The notes under the pieces: model-generated
Told to the model about the DNA's origin: nothing
Databases searched by the model: none
The model's input: the letters and a program-made list of their open reading frames with translations, nothing else
Position numbers and translations under genes: made by a program
Part shown: one piece after another, positions 14,721-23,834 of the stretch
Position numbering within the stretch: the first letter of the stretch is position 1
How the letters are laid out: the number at the start of each line of letters is the position of its first letter
Assembly: GCA_049323455.1 (NCBI GenBank)
Contig: JBMONF010000038.1
Coordinates: 1 to 64,000, forward strand
Length of the DNA: 64,000 bases
Origin: Hypericibacter sp049323455
Lineage (GTDB): Bacteria; Pseudomonadota; Alphaproteobacteria; Dongiales; Dongiaceae
Direction of reading: 5' to 3'

Positions 14721-14898
14721 GGTCGATCCGCGATCTGCCCCGAAGACCGGCCGCGCCGAAGGAGGCGGCCGGCATGAAGCGTTCAGGCCCGCGGCACTAT
14801 AGCGCGCGAGGCGGATTTGCGCAGACGAAGCGGTCCGCAGTAGCGCCCGGTTTCGTGCCCACCCGGGGACTGACAGAAACGGTCATGGCCGAAGAAAG

Positions 14899-14973
14899 TG
14901 GTGCCGCAGGAGGGAATTGAACCCCCGACCCGCGCATTACGAATGCGCTGCTCTACCCCTGAGCTACTGCGGC
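14899..14973 (-). tRNA. tRNA-Thr (anticodon CGT)
   Basis: A full cloverleaf is readable on the minus strand. The acceptor stem is GCCGCAG/CTGCGGC, the D arm contains AGCTCAGGGGTAGAGC, and the anticodon stem GCGCA/TGCGC encloses the loop TTCGTAA, so the anticodon is CGT and it reads ACG codons. The T arm has GGTTCAATTCC. The discriminator base is A and the 3' CCA is encoded. Length is 75 bases including CCA. Confidence 0.97.
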
Positions 14974-15437
14974 GACCAGGGTCTCGAGGAGAGGCGGCAC
15001 GCTAGAGCAGCCGCCCGGCCCGCGTCAACCATGGTAAAGGCCGGCGGCCCCGGCCGCGGGCCCGACTTCCCGGCCCGGCCTTGGCCCCCGGCCGAAGCCC
15101 GCCGAACCCTCGCATCCTGACGCGGAAATCCTCAACGGAGCCTTAGCTTTGGCGTCGCCCGAGCATGGCCGTGGGCAACCGGCGCACGCGATCGGCGACG
15201 ACTGCCAGCGACAGCATCGAGGACGCGGAGCGCGTGGCGGGGCCGGCGGCGTTCGAAAACACCGACGTCACGGCGCGGGTCTCGCTGGAGGGCCTTGGCC
15301 TCCACGCGAACGCGAAGACGCGGCCGCGCTTCGCGGCTCGCAAGGGGCGGAAGCCCGTTTTCTCGCGCCTGCGTGCGCCTTACACTGCCGCCCGCAAGCG
15401 TCGGGTGGCGCGCGGCGCGAGGGAGGGAGCGGCGATC
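14974..15437. other. 464-base gap without a recognised gene
   Basis: GC-rich spacer between the tRNA and the GlsB-type gene. A plus-strand reading frame spans part of it in frame with the downstream gene, but its composition (Arg/Ala-rich, no family resemblance) and the strong GAGGGAGGG ribosome site just before 15438 argue that it is not translated. TACACT at 15381 is a possible -10 box; nothing else stands out. Confidence 0.5.
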
Positions 15438-15689
15438 ATGGGCATTCTGACTTGGATCGTGGTGGGATTGATCGCCGGCGCGATCGCCAAGGCCATTCTG
15501 CCGGGCAACGATCCGGGCGGGCTCGTGGTCACCATCGTCATCGGCATCGTGGGCGCGGTCATCGGCGGCTTCATCGGCAGGGCGCTCGGTTTCGGCAGCG
15601 TGACCGGGTTCAACCTGCACAGCATCGTGATCGCCGTGATCGGCTCGCTGGTGCTGCTAGTGGGCTATCGCTTCATCAGAAGAGCGTGA
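15438..15689 (+). CDS. GlsB/YeaQ/YmgE family membrane protein
   Basis: An 83-residue, three-helix, Gly-rich inner-membrane protein of the transglycosylase-associated / GlsB family. The pattern is typical: MGILTWIVVGLIAGAIAKAILPG, a loop NDPGGLVVTIVIGIVGAVIGGFIGRALGFG, and a last helix IVIAVIGSLVLLVGYRFI. Family members are often induced by general stress; their molecular role is unresolved. The ATG at 15438 has a strong GAGGGAGGG site 8 bases upstream, which decides the start over a longer upstream frame. Confidence 0.92.
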   Translation: MGILTWIVVGLIAGAIAKAILPGNDPGGLVVTIVIGIVGAVIGGFIGRALGFGSVTGFNLHSIVIAVIGSLVLLVGYRFIRRA

Positions 15690-15749
15690 CGCGCGGGCGC
15701 CTGCCCGTCCCGCAGCCGCGCGCAACCGGCTTCGCCAACCCCGCATGGA

Positions 15750-17198
15750 TCACGTGATCAGCCGCGCCGCGTCCACCGGCGCCGGCGCCGCTTCGGGCAG
15801 GGACGGGCCGCCGGCCGGCGCGCCGCCCGCCGCCGGCGAGGGCGATGGCGTCGGCTCCTGCGCCAGCGCGCGCGCCTCGCCGACGCCGGCCAGCATCGAG
15901 GGCGCGACCCGCGCGCCTTCCTTCCAGGCGAGGCTGTCGAAAGCGCCGCAATGGCCGCAACGCCCGCTCCAGTCCGCGGCGACGGCGCCGCAACGCCCGC
16001 AGAGCCAGGCCGGATCGGGCGGCGCATCGGTCGCCGCCATCAGCCAGCGCCGGGCGCGCGCCAGATCGGCATGCTCGCCTTCCTCGAGCCGCGCCATGAG
16101 CCGGCACAGCCGCGCCGAGGGCGCGTCCCCGGCGGCAGTTTCGGCCGCCTCCAGCGCCTTGCGCGCCGGCCCCCACAAGCCCGCCGCCAGCGCCGTCTCG
16201 GCCAGCGCCAGGCGGCTCTCCCCGTGATCGGGCCGGGTGCCCGCCAGCTTCTCGAAGCGGCGCGCGCGCTCGAGCGCCGTCTCGCCCGGACGGATCGCGG
16301 CATAGGCGGCGGCCAACATCGGATGGCCGAGACCGCGGCCCCAGGCCTTCTCCAACAGCTTCTCCGCCTCGCGCTCGCGGCCCGCCCGCGCCAGCGCGCG
16401 CGCTTCGATCGCCAAGGCCGGAACGAATTCGGGCAGGAGCCTCACCGCATCGCGCGCCAGTGCGGCCGCGCGCACCGGCTCGGGCTCGAGCCGCGCCTGC
16501 TCCAGGAGCGTCACGCCCTCGATGCGCCGGCTCTCCTCGCGGCCGATGCTCTTGAGCTTCTCCACCGCCTTGACGGTGCGGCGCGCCGAGATCCATTCGC
16601 CCTGCTTGAGCTCGAGATCCAGAAGCGCCTTCGCCGCCCAGCCGGCATCGGGCCGCTCGGCATGGGCCTTGGCGGCGAGCCTCAGCGCCTCGGCGGTGTC
16701 GCCGCGCGCGAGCGCCTGGTTGAGGAGGCCGCGCAGCCCCAGGAACGCCGTCTCGGGGCGGTTCAGCATGGCGGTGAAGTAGCGCCGCGCCGCGGTCTCG
16801 TCGCCCGAGAGCTGGGCCGCCTGCGCCGCCAGAAGCAGCGTCAAGGGCGGCTCGGGCAGGAGGCCATGGGCGATGCGCGCCTGGCGCTTGGCCTCCTCGG
16901 CATCGCCGGCCGCGACCGCGACCATGCCCTGCGTCAGGGCGCGATAGCCCTTGAGGCGCTGGCGCTCGCCGCGCCGCTCCCGCAGCCGGCGCGGGCCGCC
17001 CACGATCAGCCCCCAGAGGCGATAGAGCACCGCCGCCACGGCCATCAGCAGCAGCACGCCCGCGAGCAGCACGCCCACCGTGGTGTCGATGCGCCAACCG
17101 AGCCAGTCGAAGCTCACATGGCCGGGCCGATCCGCAACCCAGACGGCGGCCGCGACCAGGACCGCGAGCTTGAAGAGGAACCAGAACGTACCGCGCAT
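15750..17198 (-). CDS. hemY: HemY-like TPR membrane protein
   Basis: A 482-residue inner-membrane protein with two N-terminal membrane helices (FWFLFKLAVLVAAAVWVA and TTVGVLLAGVLLLMAVAAVLYRLW) followed by TPR-type helical repeats. This is the HemY_N plus TPR organisation of the HemY protein encoded with heme genes in Proteobacteria. It differs from the unrelated oxidase also called HemY in Gram-positives. A C-terminal zinc-ribbon-like segment WLCGRCGAVAADWSGRCGHCG near residues 408-428 has two CxxC pairs, which recalls the rubredoxin-like metal knuckle of LapB. A proline/alanine-rich tail ends the protein. It is last in a hemC, hemD-mitofilin, hemY unit; 32 bases separate it from the previous stop. 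Its exact function is unsettled. Confidence 0.9.
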   Translation of the reverse strand: MRGTFWFLFKLAVLVAAAVWVADRPGHVSFDWLGWRIDTTVGVLLAGVLLLMAVAAVLYRLWGLIVGGPRRLRERRGERQRLKGYRALTQGMVAVAAGDAEEAKRQARIAHGLLPEPPLTLLLAAQAAQLSGDETAARRYFTAMLNRPETAFLGLRGLLNQALARGDTAEALRLAAKAHAERPDAGWAAKALLDLELKQGEWISARRTVKAVEKLKSIGREESRRIEGVTLLEQARLEPEPVRAAALARDAVRLLPEFVPALAIEARALARAGREREAEKLLEKAWGRGLGHPMLAAAYAAIRPGETALERARRFEKLAGTRPDHGESRLALAETALAAGLWGPARKALEAAETAAGDAPSARLCRLMARLEEGEHADLARARRWLMAATDAPPDPAWLCGRCGAVAADWSGRCGHCGAFDSLAWKEGARVAPSMLAGVGEARALAQEPTPSPSPAAGGAPAGGPSLPEAAPAPVDAARLIT

Positions 17199-17230
17199 GG
17201 GCCTTGCGCTCTCCCCCTATGCCGCCGGTG

Positions 17231-19381
17231 TCAGCCGCCGCCGGAGTCCGCTCCGGCGCCGCCCGGCTGTGCGACGCGCGCCAGCGCCGCCTGCTCCAGG
17301 TTGTCGAGGGCCGGCTCGGCCGCGAGCCGCGCTGCCGCCGCGCTGCGCCATTCCTTGACCGCTTCGGCCGCCCCGTCCCCGAGCCCGTCGAGCTCGGCCG
17401 TCGTGCCGGCGAGATCGCCCGCCGCCGCTTTCGTCTCCGCACGCGCGATGCGAGCCGAGACGCTGTCGCCGGCTGCCGAGCCATCGCTGGGCCTGACCAT
17501 GACGAGGCGCGAGAGCCGAGCCAGCAGACGATCGAGCCAGCCTCCGCCCGAGGCGGCTTCGGCCAAGGCGCCGCCCGAGGCGGCGAGCGCCGCCTGCGCG
17601 ACCGCGGGGAACTGCTGCAGCAGCGCCGCCGTGGTCGGGATGCCGGCTGCGGCCGAGGGCGCCAGGCTCGCCTTCGCCGCGGCGAGCGCGCCCGCGACCT
17701 CGCTTTCGCCTGCCGCAAGGCTGTCCAGCGCCGCAAGCTCCGTTGCGTATGGCCGCCCCGCCTCGACTGCGCTCCTGAGCCGCGCCGTTGCGAGCAGCAG
17801 GGCCGCATCCCTGGCCTCCACGCCGCCGGCAGCACGGGCCTCGAGAGAGGCCAGGCGCTGCGCGGTCTGGTCGAGCGTCGATTTGAGCGCGGCATTCTCG
17901 TTCGCGAGCCGGTCGAGCGACGCTTTCAAGTCTTCGATGGCGCCGCTTTCGGCCGGCCCTTGTGCCGGCGCCGCCGTCAGCGCTTCCACCTTGCTGCGCA
18001 GATCCTCGACCTCGGCCGGCAGCGCCGCGATGTTGTCCGGCAATGCCGGCACAGCGGCCTGGCTCGCCGCGCTTTGCGCATCCGCGAGCTCGGTCAGTCT
18101 GGCTTGCATCTCGCCCAGCTGCCTCTCGAGCGCGCCGACGCGCTCCCACAGCGCCCGACGCTCCGCTGCGGCCTTCTCCATCGCCGCGCGCGTCAGGGCG
18201 AGATCGCTCTCGAGCTGGGCCGAGCGCATCTTCAGCGCATCGATCGCTTCGGGCGTGACGCCGGCCGCATTGGCGTCGATCGTGGGCGGCGGCTCGCTGG
18301 TCGCGGTCGAAGGCGGTGCGGCGGTCGAAGGCGGCGCACCGCCGCTGGGCGCCGTGGCCGCCGTTTCGACACCGCTCGGAGCCGGGGGCGGCGTCGGCGT
18401 CTCGCCGGTGGCGACCGGTTCGATCATCTCGCCGGGCGCGGTCAGGCGATCGACGAAGGGCTGCCAGATCGGGCGCGAGGCGAGGGCGGCCACGATCAGA
18501 ATGAGAAGCGCCGCCGCCAGGACGAAGCGGCGCGCCGGCGCCGGCCGGCGCGCCATGCGCTTCAGTGCCGCCTCGATCTCGGCCGGGGCCGGCGTCGCCG
18601 CTGCGCCGGCGCTCTCGGATGCAGCTCTATCGGTCGTCTCTGCCACGGGTCTCTCCGCTTCGACGGCTTGATCTACCAGGGCCAGCAGCGCCGGCAGGTC
18701 CGGCTTGGCCGCCGTCAGGATTCGGCGCCAAGCGAGCCCCTCGGCCGCCTTCGCCACCGCCGGGCTCAGGCACAGCGCGGTTGCTGTCTCGACGCCGCGC
18801 GCGGTCGCATCGCCCGCCTCGCGCACCAGCTTGACGAAGGTCTCCGCGGTGCGCGGCGAGAACAACAACACCAGCCCGATCTCGTCCCGCTCCAGCCGCG
18901 CCTTCGTCTCCTCGCCCAGTGCCGTCGCCGTCTCCGCCTCGTAGAGCATGGCGCGGCGCAGATCGAATCCCTTCTGCCCGAGCAGCCCGGCGAGATCGCC
19001 CGCCACCGCCGAGCCCGCCGCGTGAAACAGCGCGCCGTCCTTGGGATCGAGCCGGGCCGCGACCAGTCGCGCCAGGTCCTCGACCGCCCCCGACGCGCTC
19101 TCGATCCTGTCGAAGCCGGCAGAGCGCGCCGCGCGCGCGGTGGCGTCGCCGACCGCGAACACCGCGAGATCGCGGCGCGGCGAGAGCCCGGCGAAAGCGC
19201 GCACGCCGTTGGCGCTGGTGAAGAGCAGCGCCTGCACGCCCTCGAGATCCACGCTGGCGTTGGCAATCGGCTTGATCGCGATCAGCGGCTCGCGCGCCAC
19301 CGTGATGCCGCGCGCGATGAGAGCGGCGGCCAGCGGCTCGGCGTCGTCGTCGGGACGGGTGATGAGAGCGGTCAGCGCCAT
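17231..19381 (-). CDS. hemD: uroporphyrinogen-III synthase fused to a mitofilin (Mic60-like) domain
   Basis: One open frame of 716 residues. Residues 1 to about 240 are a HemD fold: MALTALITRPDDDAEPLAAAL, then ALLFTSANGVRAFA, a VGDATARAA segment, and LVLLFSPRTAETF. This part would cyclise hydroxymethylbilane to uroporphyrinogen III. A linker leads to one membrane helix near residues 285-305 (FVLAAALLILIVAALASRPIW), a Pro/Thr/Ala-rich spacer, a long coiled coil (about 345-540), and a C-terminal region resembling the COG4223/mitofilin signature of alphaproteobacterial Mic60. HemD and this mitofilin protein are usually separate adjacent genes in alphaproteobacteria. The predicted topology puts HemD in the cytoplasm and the coiled coil in the periplasm. 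The start is ATG 19381, 28 bases after hemC. Confidence 0.85.
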   Translation of the reverse strand: MALTALITRPDDDAEPLAAALIARGITVAREPLIAIKPIANASVDLEGVQALLFTSANGVRAFAGLSPRRDLAVFAVGDATARAARSAGFDRIESASGAVEDLARLVAARLDPKDGALFHAAGSAVAGDLAGLLGQKGFDLRRAMLYEAETATALGEETKARLERDEIGLVLLFSPRTAETFVKLVREAGDATARGVETATALCLSPAVAKAAEGLAWRRILTAAKPDLPALLALVDQAVEAERPVAETTDRAASESAGAAATPAPAEIEAALKRMARRPAPARRFVLAAALLILIVAALASRPIWQPFVDRLTAPGEMIEPVATGETPTPPPAPSGVETAATAPSGGAPPSTAAPPSTATSEPPPTIDANAAGVTPEAIDALKMRSAQLESDLALTRAAMEKAAAERRALWERVGALERQLGEMQARLTELADAQSAASQAAVPALPDNIAALPAEVEDLRSKVEALTAAPAQGPAESGAIEDLKASLDRLANENAALKSTLDQTAQRLASLEARAAGGVEARDAALLLATARLRSAVEAGRPYATELAALDSLAAGESEVAGALAAAKASLAPSAAAGIPTTAALLQQFPAVAQAALAASGGALAEAASGGGWLDRLLARLSRLVMVRPSDGSAAGDSVSARIARAETKAAAGDLAGTTAELDGLGDGAAEAVKEWRSAAAARLAAEPALDNLEQAALARVAQPGGAGADSGGG

Positions 19382-19409
19382 GATCGTCTCTCCGATGGTT
19401 TTTCCCGCT

Positions 19410-20363
19410 TCATGCGAGCTTCGCGAAGAAGGCGGGGCCGGCCCTGCGCCTGAGCGCCTCGCCCGCCTCGCGCCCCAGCCGTTCGGCATCGCCGGCAGGC
19501 CCCTCGATCGTCTCGCGATGGCATTCGGAGCCGTCCGGCAATGCGACGAGCGCCTGCAGCCTGAGGCGGTCTCGGGCCAGCGTCGCATGGGCGGCGATGG
19601 GCGTGCGGCAGGAGCCGTCGAGCACGGAAAGGCAGGCGCGCTCGGCCACGACCGCGAGGGATGTCTCGCGATGATCGAGCGCCTCGAGCCAGCCTTGCGC
19701 GCGGACGTCGTCGCGGCGCATCTCGACGCCGATCGCACCCTGCCCCACGGCCGGCAGCATCTCGTCGATCGAGAGAACCGCCGTCGCGCGGTCCTCCATC
19801 GCGAGCCGCCTCAGGCCGGCGAGCGCCAAGAGCGTGGCGTCCACCTGCCCCTCCTTCAGCTTTTGCAGCCGCGTGCCGACATTGCCGCGGAACGTCACGA
19901 CCGAGAGATCGGGGCGCTGCGCGCGGATCTGCGCCTGGCGCCGGAGCGAGGCCGTGCCGACCACGGCCCCCTTGGGCAAGGTGGCGATGGAGGTTCCTTC
20001 GCGGGCGATCAGCACGTCGCGCGGGTCCTCGCGCGGCAACATGGCGCCGATCGTGAGGCCCGGAGGCAGCCGGGTTTCCAGGTCCTTCATGGAATGGACG
20101 GCGAGGTCGATGCGGCCGTCGATGAGCGCCTCCTCGATCTCCTTGGTGAACAGGCCCTTGCCGCCGATCTCGGCCAACGCCCGGTCCTGCACCCGGTCGC
20201 CCGTGGTCTTGATGATCTCGATCGCGATCGCGCCGGGCCGAGCCAGCGCCTCGTGTGCAGCCGCAAGGCGGCGACGCAACTCGTGTGCCTGGGCGAGGGC
20301 CAACGGGCTCCCGCGCGTGCCGACGCGCAGGATCGTCTCCGCCCGTCCCTCCCCTGCCGCCAT
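19410..20363 (-). CDS. hemC: hydroxymethylbilane synthase (porphobilinogen deaminase)
   Basis: A 317-residue cytosolic enzyme that joins four porphobilinogens into hydroxymethylbilane. Family marks are clear: RVGTRGSPLALAQA near the start, GGKGLFTKEIEEAL, the catalytic aspartate in VHSMKDLE (residue 94), the arginine-rich GTASLRRQAQIRAQRPDL, and the dipyrromethane-cofactor cysteine in GSCRTPIAAHA (residue 252). It is the first gene of the hemC, hemD-mitofilin, hemY unit, so its product feeds directly the next enzyme. It is divergent from tsaD across 235 bases, a common alphaproteobacterial arrangement. Confidence 0.97.
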   Translation of the reverse strand: MAAGEGRAETILRVGTRGSPLALAQAHELRRRLAAAHEALARPGAIAIEIIKTTGDRVQDRALAEIGGKGLFTKEIEEALIDGRIDLAVHSMKDLETRLPPGLTIGAMLPREDPRDVLIAREGTSIATLPKGAVVGTASLRRQAQIRAQRPDLSVVTFRGNVGTRLQKLKEGQVDATLLALAGLRRLAMEDRATAVLSIDEMLPAVGQGAIGVEMRRDDVRAQGWLEALDHRETSLAVVAERACLSVLDGSCRTPIAAHATLARDRLRLQALVALPDGSECHRETIEGPAGDAERLGREAGEALRRRAGPAFFAKLA

Positions 20364-20598
20364 CGGCCGCTCCCGATTCCCTATACCCGCGCCTTGTCGC
20401 CAAGCCAGCTTTAGGCCCTGCGTCCGGCCCTGGCAAGCCGCGCAAAAGCCGCGGAATCCATGAACTCCGGCGTGGCAATTTCGAGGCAGGGCTGCCGACT
20501 CGGGGAGGGCCGGCCGTCCTCATCGTCCGGGTGGCGAGGCGCCGCTCGGACGATTAGGATCGCGCGCGCCCGGCCACGGAGACGAAGACCGCCCGCCC

Positions 20599-21675
20599 AT
20601 GCGCGTGCTCGGCATCGAGACCAGTTGCGACGAGACCGCGGTCGCCATCGTGACCGACGGACGCGAGCGCCTGGCCGATCTGGTGCTCTCCCAGCTCGCC
20701 GAGCACCGGCCCTATGGCGGCGTGGTGCCCGAGATCGCCGCGCGCAGCCACCTCGAGCATCTGGATGAGTTGGTCGGCCGCGCGCTCGAGCAAGCGCGGG
20801 CGACGCTCGCCGAGCTCGACGGGATCGCGGCCACCGGCGGCCCCGGCCTCATCGGCGGCGTCTTGGTCGGCGTCACCATGGCCAAGGCGCTGGCGCTGGC
20901 CTCGGGCAAGCCCTTTGTCGCGGTCAACCATCTCGAAGGCCACGCGCTTTCGGCCCGGCTCGATCCGGGCGTCGAGTTCCCGTACCTGCTGCTGCTCGTC
21001 TCGGGCGGCCATTGCCAGCTGCTGCGGGTCGAGGCCGTGGGCCGCTATCGGCGCCTCGGCACCACGGTGGACGACGCCGCCGGCGAGGCCTTCGACAAGG
21101 GCGCCAAGCTTCTGGGCCTGGGCTATCCCGGCGGCCCCGCGATCGAAGCGGCGGCAGCCCGCGCCGCGGCCGCCGGGACCGACCCGGCCGCTTACGACCT
21201 GCCGCGGCCGATGCTGGGCAAGCCCGGCTGCGACTTCTCCTTTTCCGGCCTCAAGACCGCGCTGCGCCACCGTGCCGAGCAACTTGCCGGCAGCGGCGCT
21301 TTGTCGGCGCGCGATCGCGACGGCTTGGCCTTGGCGCTGCAAGAAGCGATCGCCGCCGTGCTGGCCGACCGCACGGGGCGGGCCCTCGAGATGGAGGAGT
21401 CCGCATCGGCGGCCTTGACCGCCCTCGTCGTCGCCGGCGGCGTGGCGGCCAATGGCCGCATCCGGCAGGCGCTGCAAGCGGTGGCGCAAGCGCACGGCCT
21501 GCCTTTGGTGGCGCCGCCGGCGCGGCTCTGCACCGACAACGCCGCCATGATCGCCTGGGCCGGGATCGAGCGGCTCAAGGCGGGCGCCCGCGACGGTCTC
21601 GATTTCGCCGCAAGGCCGCGCTGGCCGCTCGATCCGGCCGCACCCAAGGCGATCGGCGCCGGCGCGAAGGCATGA
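20599..21675 (+). CDS. tsaD: tRNA N6-adenosine threonylcarbamoyltransferase TsaD
   Basis: A 358-residue Kae1/YgjD ATPase-fold enzyme that, with TsaB and TsaE, transfers threonylcarbamoyl from TC-AMP to A37 of tRNAs reading ANN codons. Diagnostic features are the start MRVLGIETSCDETAVAIV, GGVVPEIAARSHLEHL, the iron-binding histidines in NHLEGHALSARL (His111 and His115), LLLVSGGHCQLL, and the C-terminal VVAGGVAANGRIR and LCTDNAAMIAWAG motifs. It is followed by gpsA after 31 bases in a probable operon. Confidence 0.97.
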   Translation: MRVLGIETSCDETAVAIVTDGRERLADLVLSQLAEHRPYGGVVPEIAARSHLEHLDELVGRALEQARATLAELDGIAATGGPGLIGGVLVGVTMAKALALASGKPFVAVNHLEGHALSARLDPGVEFPYLLLLVSGGHCQLLRVEAVGRYRRLGTTVDDAAGEAFDKGAKLLGLGYPGGPAIEAAAARAAAAGTDPAAYDLPRPMLGKPGCDFSFSGLKTALRHRAEQLAGSGALSARDRDGLALALQEAIAAVLADRTGRALEMEESASAALTALVVAGGVAANGRIRQALQAVAQAHGLPLVAPPARLCTDNAAMIAWAGIERLKAGARDGLDFAARPRWPLDPAAPKAIGAGAKA

Positions 21676-21706
21676 CGGCAACGGACCGCGAGACGAGACC
21701 CATCCG

Positions 21707-22708
21707 ATGACCGGACCCTTTCAACGCTGGGGCATTCTGGGGGCCGGCGCCTGGGGCACGGCGCTTGCCGTCGTCGCGGCGCGAGCGCGGCGCGAGGTGG
21801 TGATCTGGGCGCACCGGCCGGAGGTGGCGGCGACGATCATGGCGCGGCGCGAGAACCTGGACTATCTGCCGGGTATCGCGCTCGACCCCGGCATCGCGGC
21901 CACGGCGGATCTGGCACGGCTCGCCGATTGCGACGGGTTGCTGCTGGCCGTGCCGGCCCAGCATCTGCGCGCGGTGACGGTGCGGCTCGCCGCCCATTGG
22001 CCGGCGCATCGCCCGCTCGTGGTCTGCGCCAAGGGCATCGAGCAGGCGACCGGCTTCACCATGACCGCGGTGCTGGCCGAGACGCTGCCCGGCCGGCCGA
22101 CGGCGGTCCTGAGCGGCCCCACCTTCGCCGCCGAGGTCGCGGCCGACCTGCCGACGGCCGCCACCGTCGCGGCGACGGACCCGGCGCTGGGGCGTGCGCT
22201 GGTGGCAGCCCTCGCCTTGCCGCGCTTCCGCCTCTATTGGTCGGGCGACGTGATCGGCGTCGAGCTCGGCGGCGCCATCAAGAACGTGCTGGCCATCGCC
22301 TGCGGCATCGTGATCGGCAGGAAGCTCGGCGACAATGCGCGCGCGGCGCTGATCGCGCGGGGCCTCGCCGAGATGATGCGCTTCGCGCTTGCGCGCGGCG
22401 CCAAGCCCGAGACGCTGATGGGGCTGTCGGGCCTGGGCGATCTGGTGCTGACCTGCAGCGGCCGGCAATCGCGCAACCTGTCGCTGGGTATGGCGCTCGG
22501 CGAGGGCCGGAGCCTCGCGGCCTACCTCGCGCGCCGGCGCAGCGTGGCGGAGGGCCTGTGGACGGCCTCCGCCTTGCGGCGCATGGCCGAGGCCGCCGGC
22601 ATCGAGATGCCGATCGCCGCCGCCGTGGACGACATCCTGAACCGGGGCGCCGCGATCGACGCCGCCGTCGAGGCGCTGCTGGCACGCCCCTTCCGCGCCG
22701 AGGGGTGA
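21707..22708 (+). CDS. gpsA: NAD(P)H-dependent glycerol-3-phosphate dehydrogenase
   Basis: A 333-residue cytosolic dehydrogenase that reduces dihydroxyacetone phosphate to sn-glycerol 3-phosphate for phospholipid synthesis. The N-terminal Rossmann motif is LGAGAWGTALA (residues 11-21), the signature SGPTFAAEVA lies at 136-145, and the catalytic lysine is in GGAIKNVLAI (Lys192). Length is normal. It follows tsaD closely. In many alphaproteobacteria the next genes would be the YciI and EVE proteins, but here these lie 8.5 kb further on, beyond the ureohydrolase/transporter block. Confidence 0.97.
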   Translation: MTGPFQRWGILGAGAWGTALAVVAARARREVVIWAHRPEVAATIMARRENLDYLPGIALDPGIAATADLARLADCDGLLLAVPAQHLRAVTVRLAAHWPAHRPLVVCAKGIEQATGFTMTAVLAETLPGRPTAVLSGPTFAAEVAADLPTAATVAATDPALGRALVAALALPRFRLYWSGDVIGVELGGAIKNVLAIACGIVIGRKLGDNARAALIARGLAEMMRFALARGAKPETLMGLSGLGDLVLTCSGRQSRNLSLGMALGEGRSLAAYLARRRSVAEGLWTASALRRMAEAAGIEMPIAAAVDDILNRGAAIDAAVEALLARPFRAEG

Positions 22709-22822
22709 TGGATCCGGCCGAGGCGCTTCGCTCCTCCCTCGGCCGCCTCCGGGCCCGATCCCGGCCTCGGCTGGGAGGTCGCCGGGAAGGCCCCGCGGCT
22801 CCGCCAAACGAAGCAGCGCGTG

Positions 22823-23800
22823 CTAGGCGTGGGTCGCCCTTCGTTGCACCGTCTCCGCCAGGATGCAGAGCAGGTCGAACGCCAGATTGGCGGCGACCAG
22901 CGCCGTGATCCCGCTCGGGTCGATGGGCGGTGAGACCTCGACGAAATCGGCTCCGATGATGTTCAGGCCGCGCAGGCCCCGGATGATCCTTTGCGCCTCG
23001 TAAGTGGTGATGCCGGCGATCTCCGGAACTCCGGTGCCCGGACAGAAGGCCGGATCGATGGCATCGACGTCGAGGCTGAAATAAGCGGCGCCGTCGCCGA
23101 TGATCTCGCGAATCTGCTGCACGACCGCGTCGCAGCCTCGGTCGCGGATGGTGTCGACCGTGATGTGGCGCACCCCTTGCCCGAATGTCCATTTGTGCTC
23201 GTCGGTCGCGAACATGGTGCCGCGAATGCCGATCTGCACCACGCGCTTGGGATCAATCAGCTTCTCTTCGATGGCGCGGCGAAAGGGCGTTCCATGCGTG
23301 AAACGCGAGTCCTCGTAGTAAGAGTCGTACATGTCCGTATGGGCGTCGAAATGCACCAGTCCGAGCGGCTTGTCGCCGGCGATGGCGCGCAGCACCGGCA
23401 GGGAAACCAGGTGGTCGCCACCGAAGGCCAGCGGCAAGACGCCCTTCGAGGCGACCGAGCGCGCGAACTCCTCGAGCATCTTGAGCGAGCGCATCGGGTC
23501 GACCGGATTGGTGGGCGCGTCGCCCAGGTCGGCGCAGTTTGCGATCACGTAGGGATCGATGCCGAAGGTCGGATGAACGCTGCGCAACAGCGTGGACATC
23601 TCCCGGATCTGCCGCGGGCCGTAGCGCGAGCCGTTGCGCGTCGTCGTACCGCCGTCCCAGGGCAATCCGAACAGCCCGATATCCAGTTCGCCGGCCCGAT
23701 CGAGAGGCAGGATCGGCAGCCGCATGAAGGTGGAAATGCCGGAATAGCGGGGCAGATCCATGCCAGAGACCGGCCGCAGATTGCCGTGGGGCTTGTTCAT
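22823..23800 (-). CDS. speB: ureohydrolase (agmatinase / guanidinobutyrase type)
   Basis: A 325-residue dimanganese ureohydrolase. Metal-ligand motifs are intact: GGDH at 127-130, DAHTD at 152-156 and SLDVDAIDP at 242-250. The enzyme hydrolyses a guanidino compound to urea and an amine. Agmatinase is the default family name, but the neighbours, a 2-ketoarginine decarboxylase-like gene and a LysR regulator, make 4-guanidinobutyrate a likely substrate, as for GbuA in Pseudomonas. The symbol is therefore family-level only. The ATG at 23800 is preferred over an upstream TTG because GGAGG sits 5 bases before it. The gene follows the LysR gene on the same strand after 34 bases. Confidence 0.9.
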   Translation of the reverse strand: MNKPHGNLRPVSGMDLPRYSGISTFMRLPILPLDRAGELDIGLFGLPWDGGTTTRNGSRYGPRQIREMSTLLRSVHPTFGIDPYVIANCADLGDAPTNPVDPMRSLKMLEEFARSVASKGVLPLAFGGDHLVSLPVLRAIAGDKPLGLVHFDAHTDMYDSYYEDSRFTHGTPFRRAIEEKLIDPKRVVQIGIRGTMFATDEHKWTFGQGVRHITVDTIRDRGCDAVVQQIREIIGDGAAYFSLDVDAIDPAFCPGTGVPEIAGITTYEAQRIIRGLRGLNIIGADFVEVSPPIDPSGITALVAANLAFDLLCILAETVQRRATHA

Positions 23801-23834
23801 CGGTTCCTCCAAGAAGATGGGACGGGGTGACGGC

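Noticed and set aside
15165..15437. N-terminal extension of the GlsB-type protein
   Set aside because: The extension is Arg/Ala-rich and atypical for the family; a strong ribosome site precedes ATG 15438.
15951..18671. 906-residue plus-strand frame over hemY and the mitofilin part of hemD
   Set aside because: Antisense to well-supported heme-operon genes; Ser/Ala/Arg-rich without motifs.
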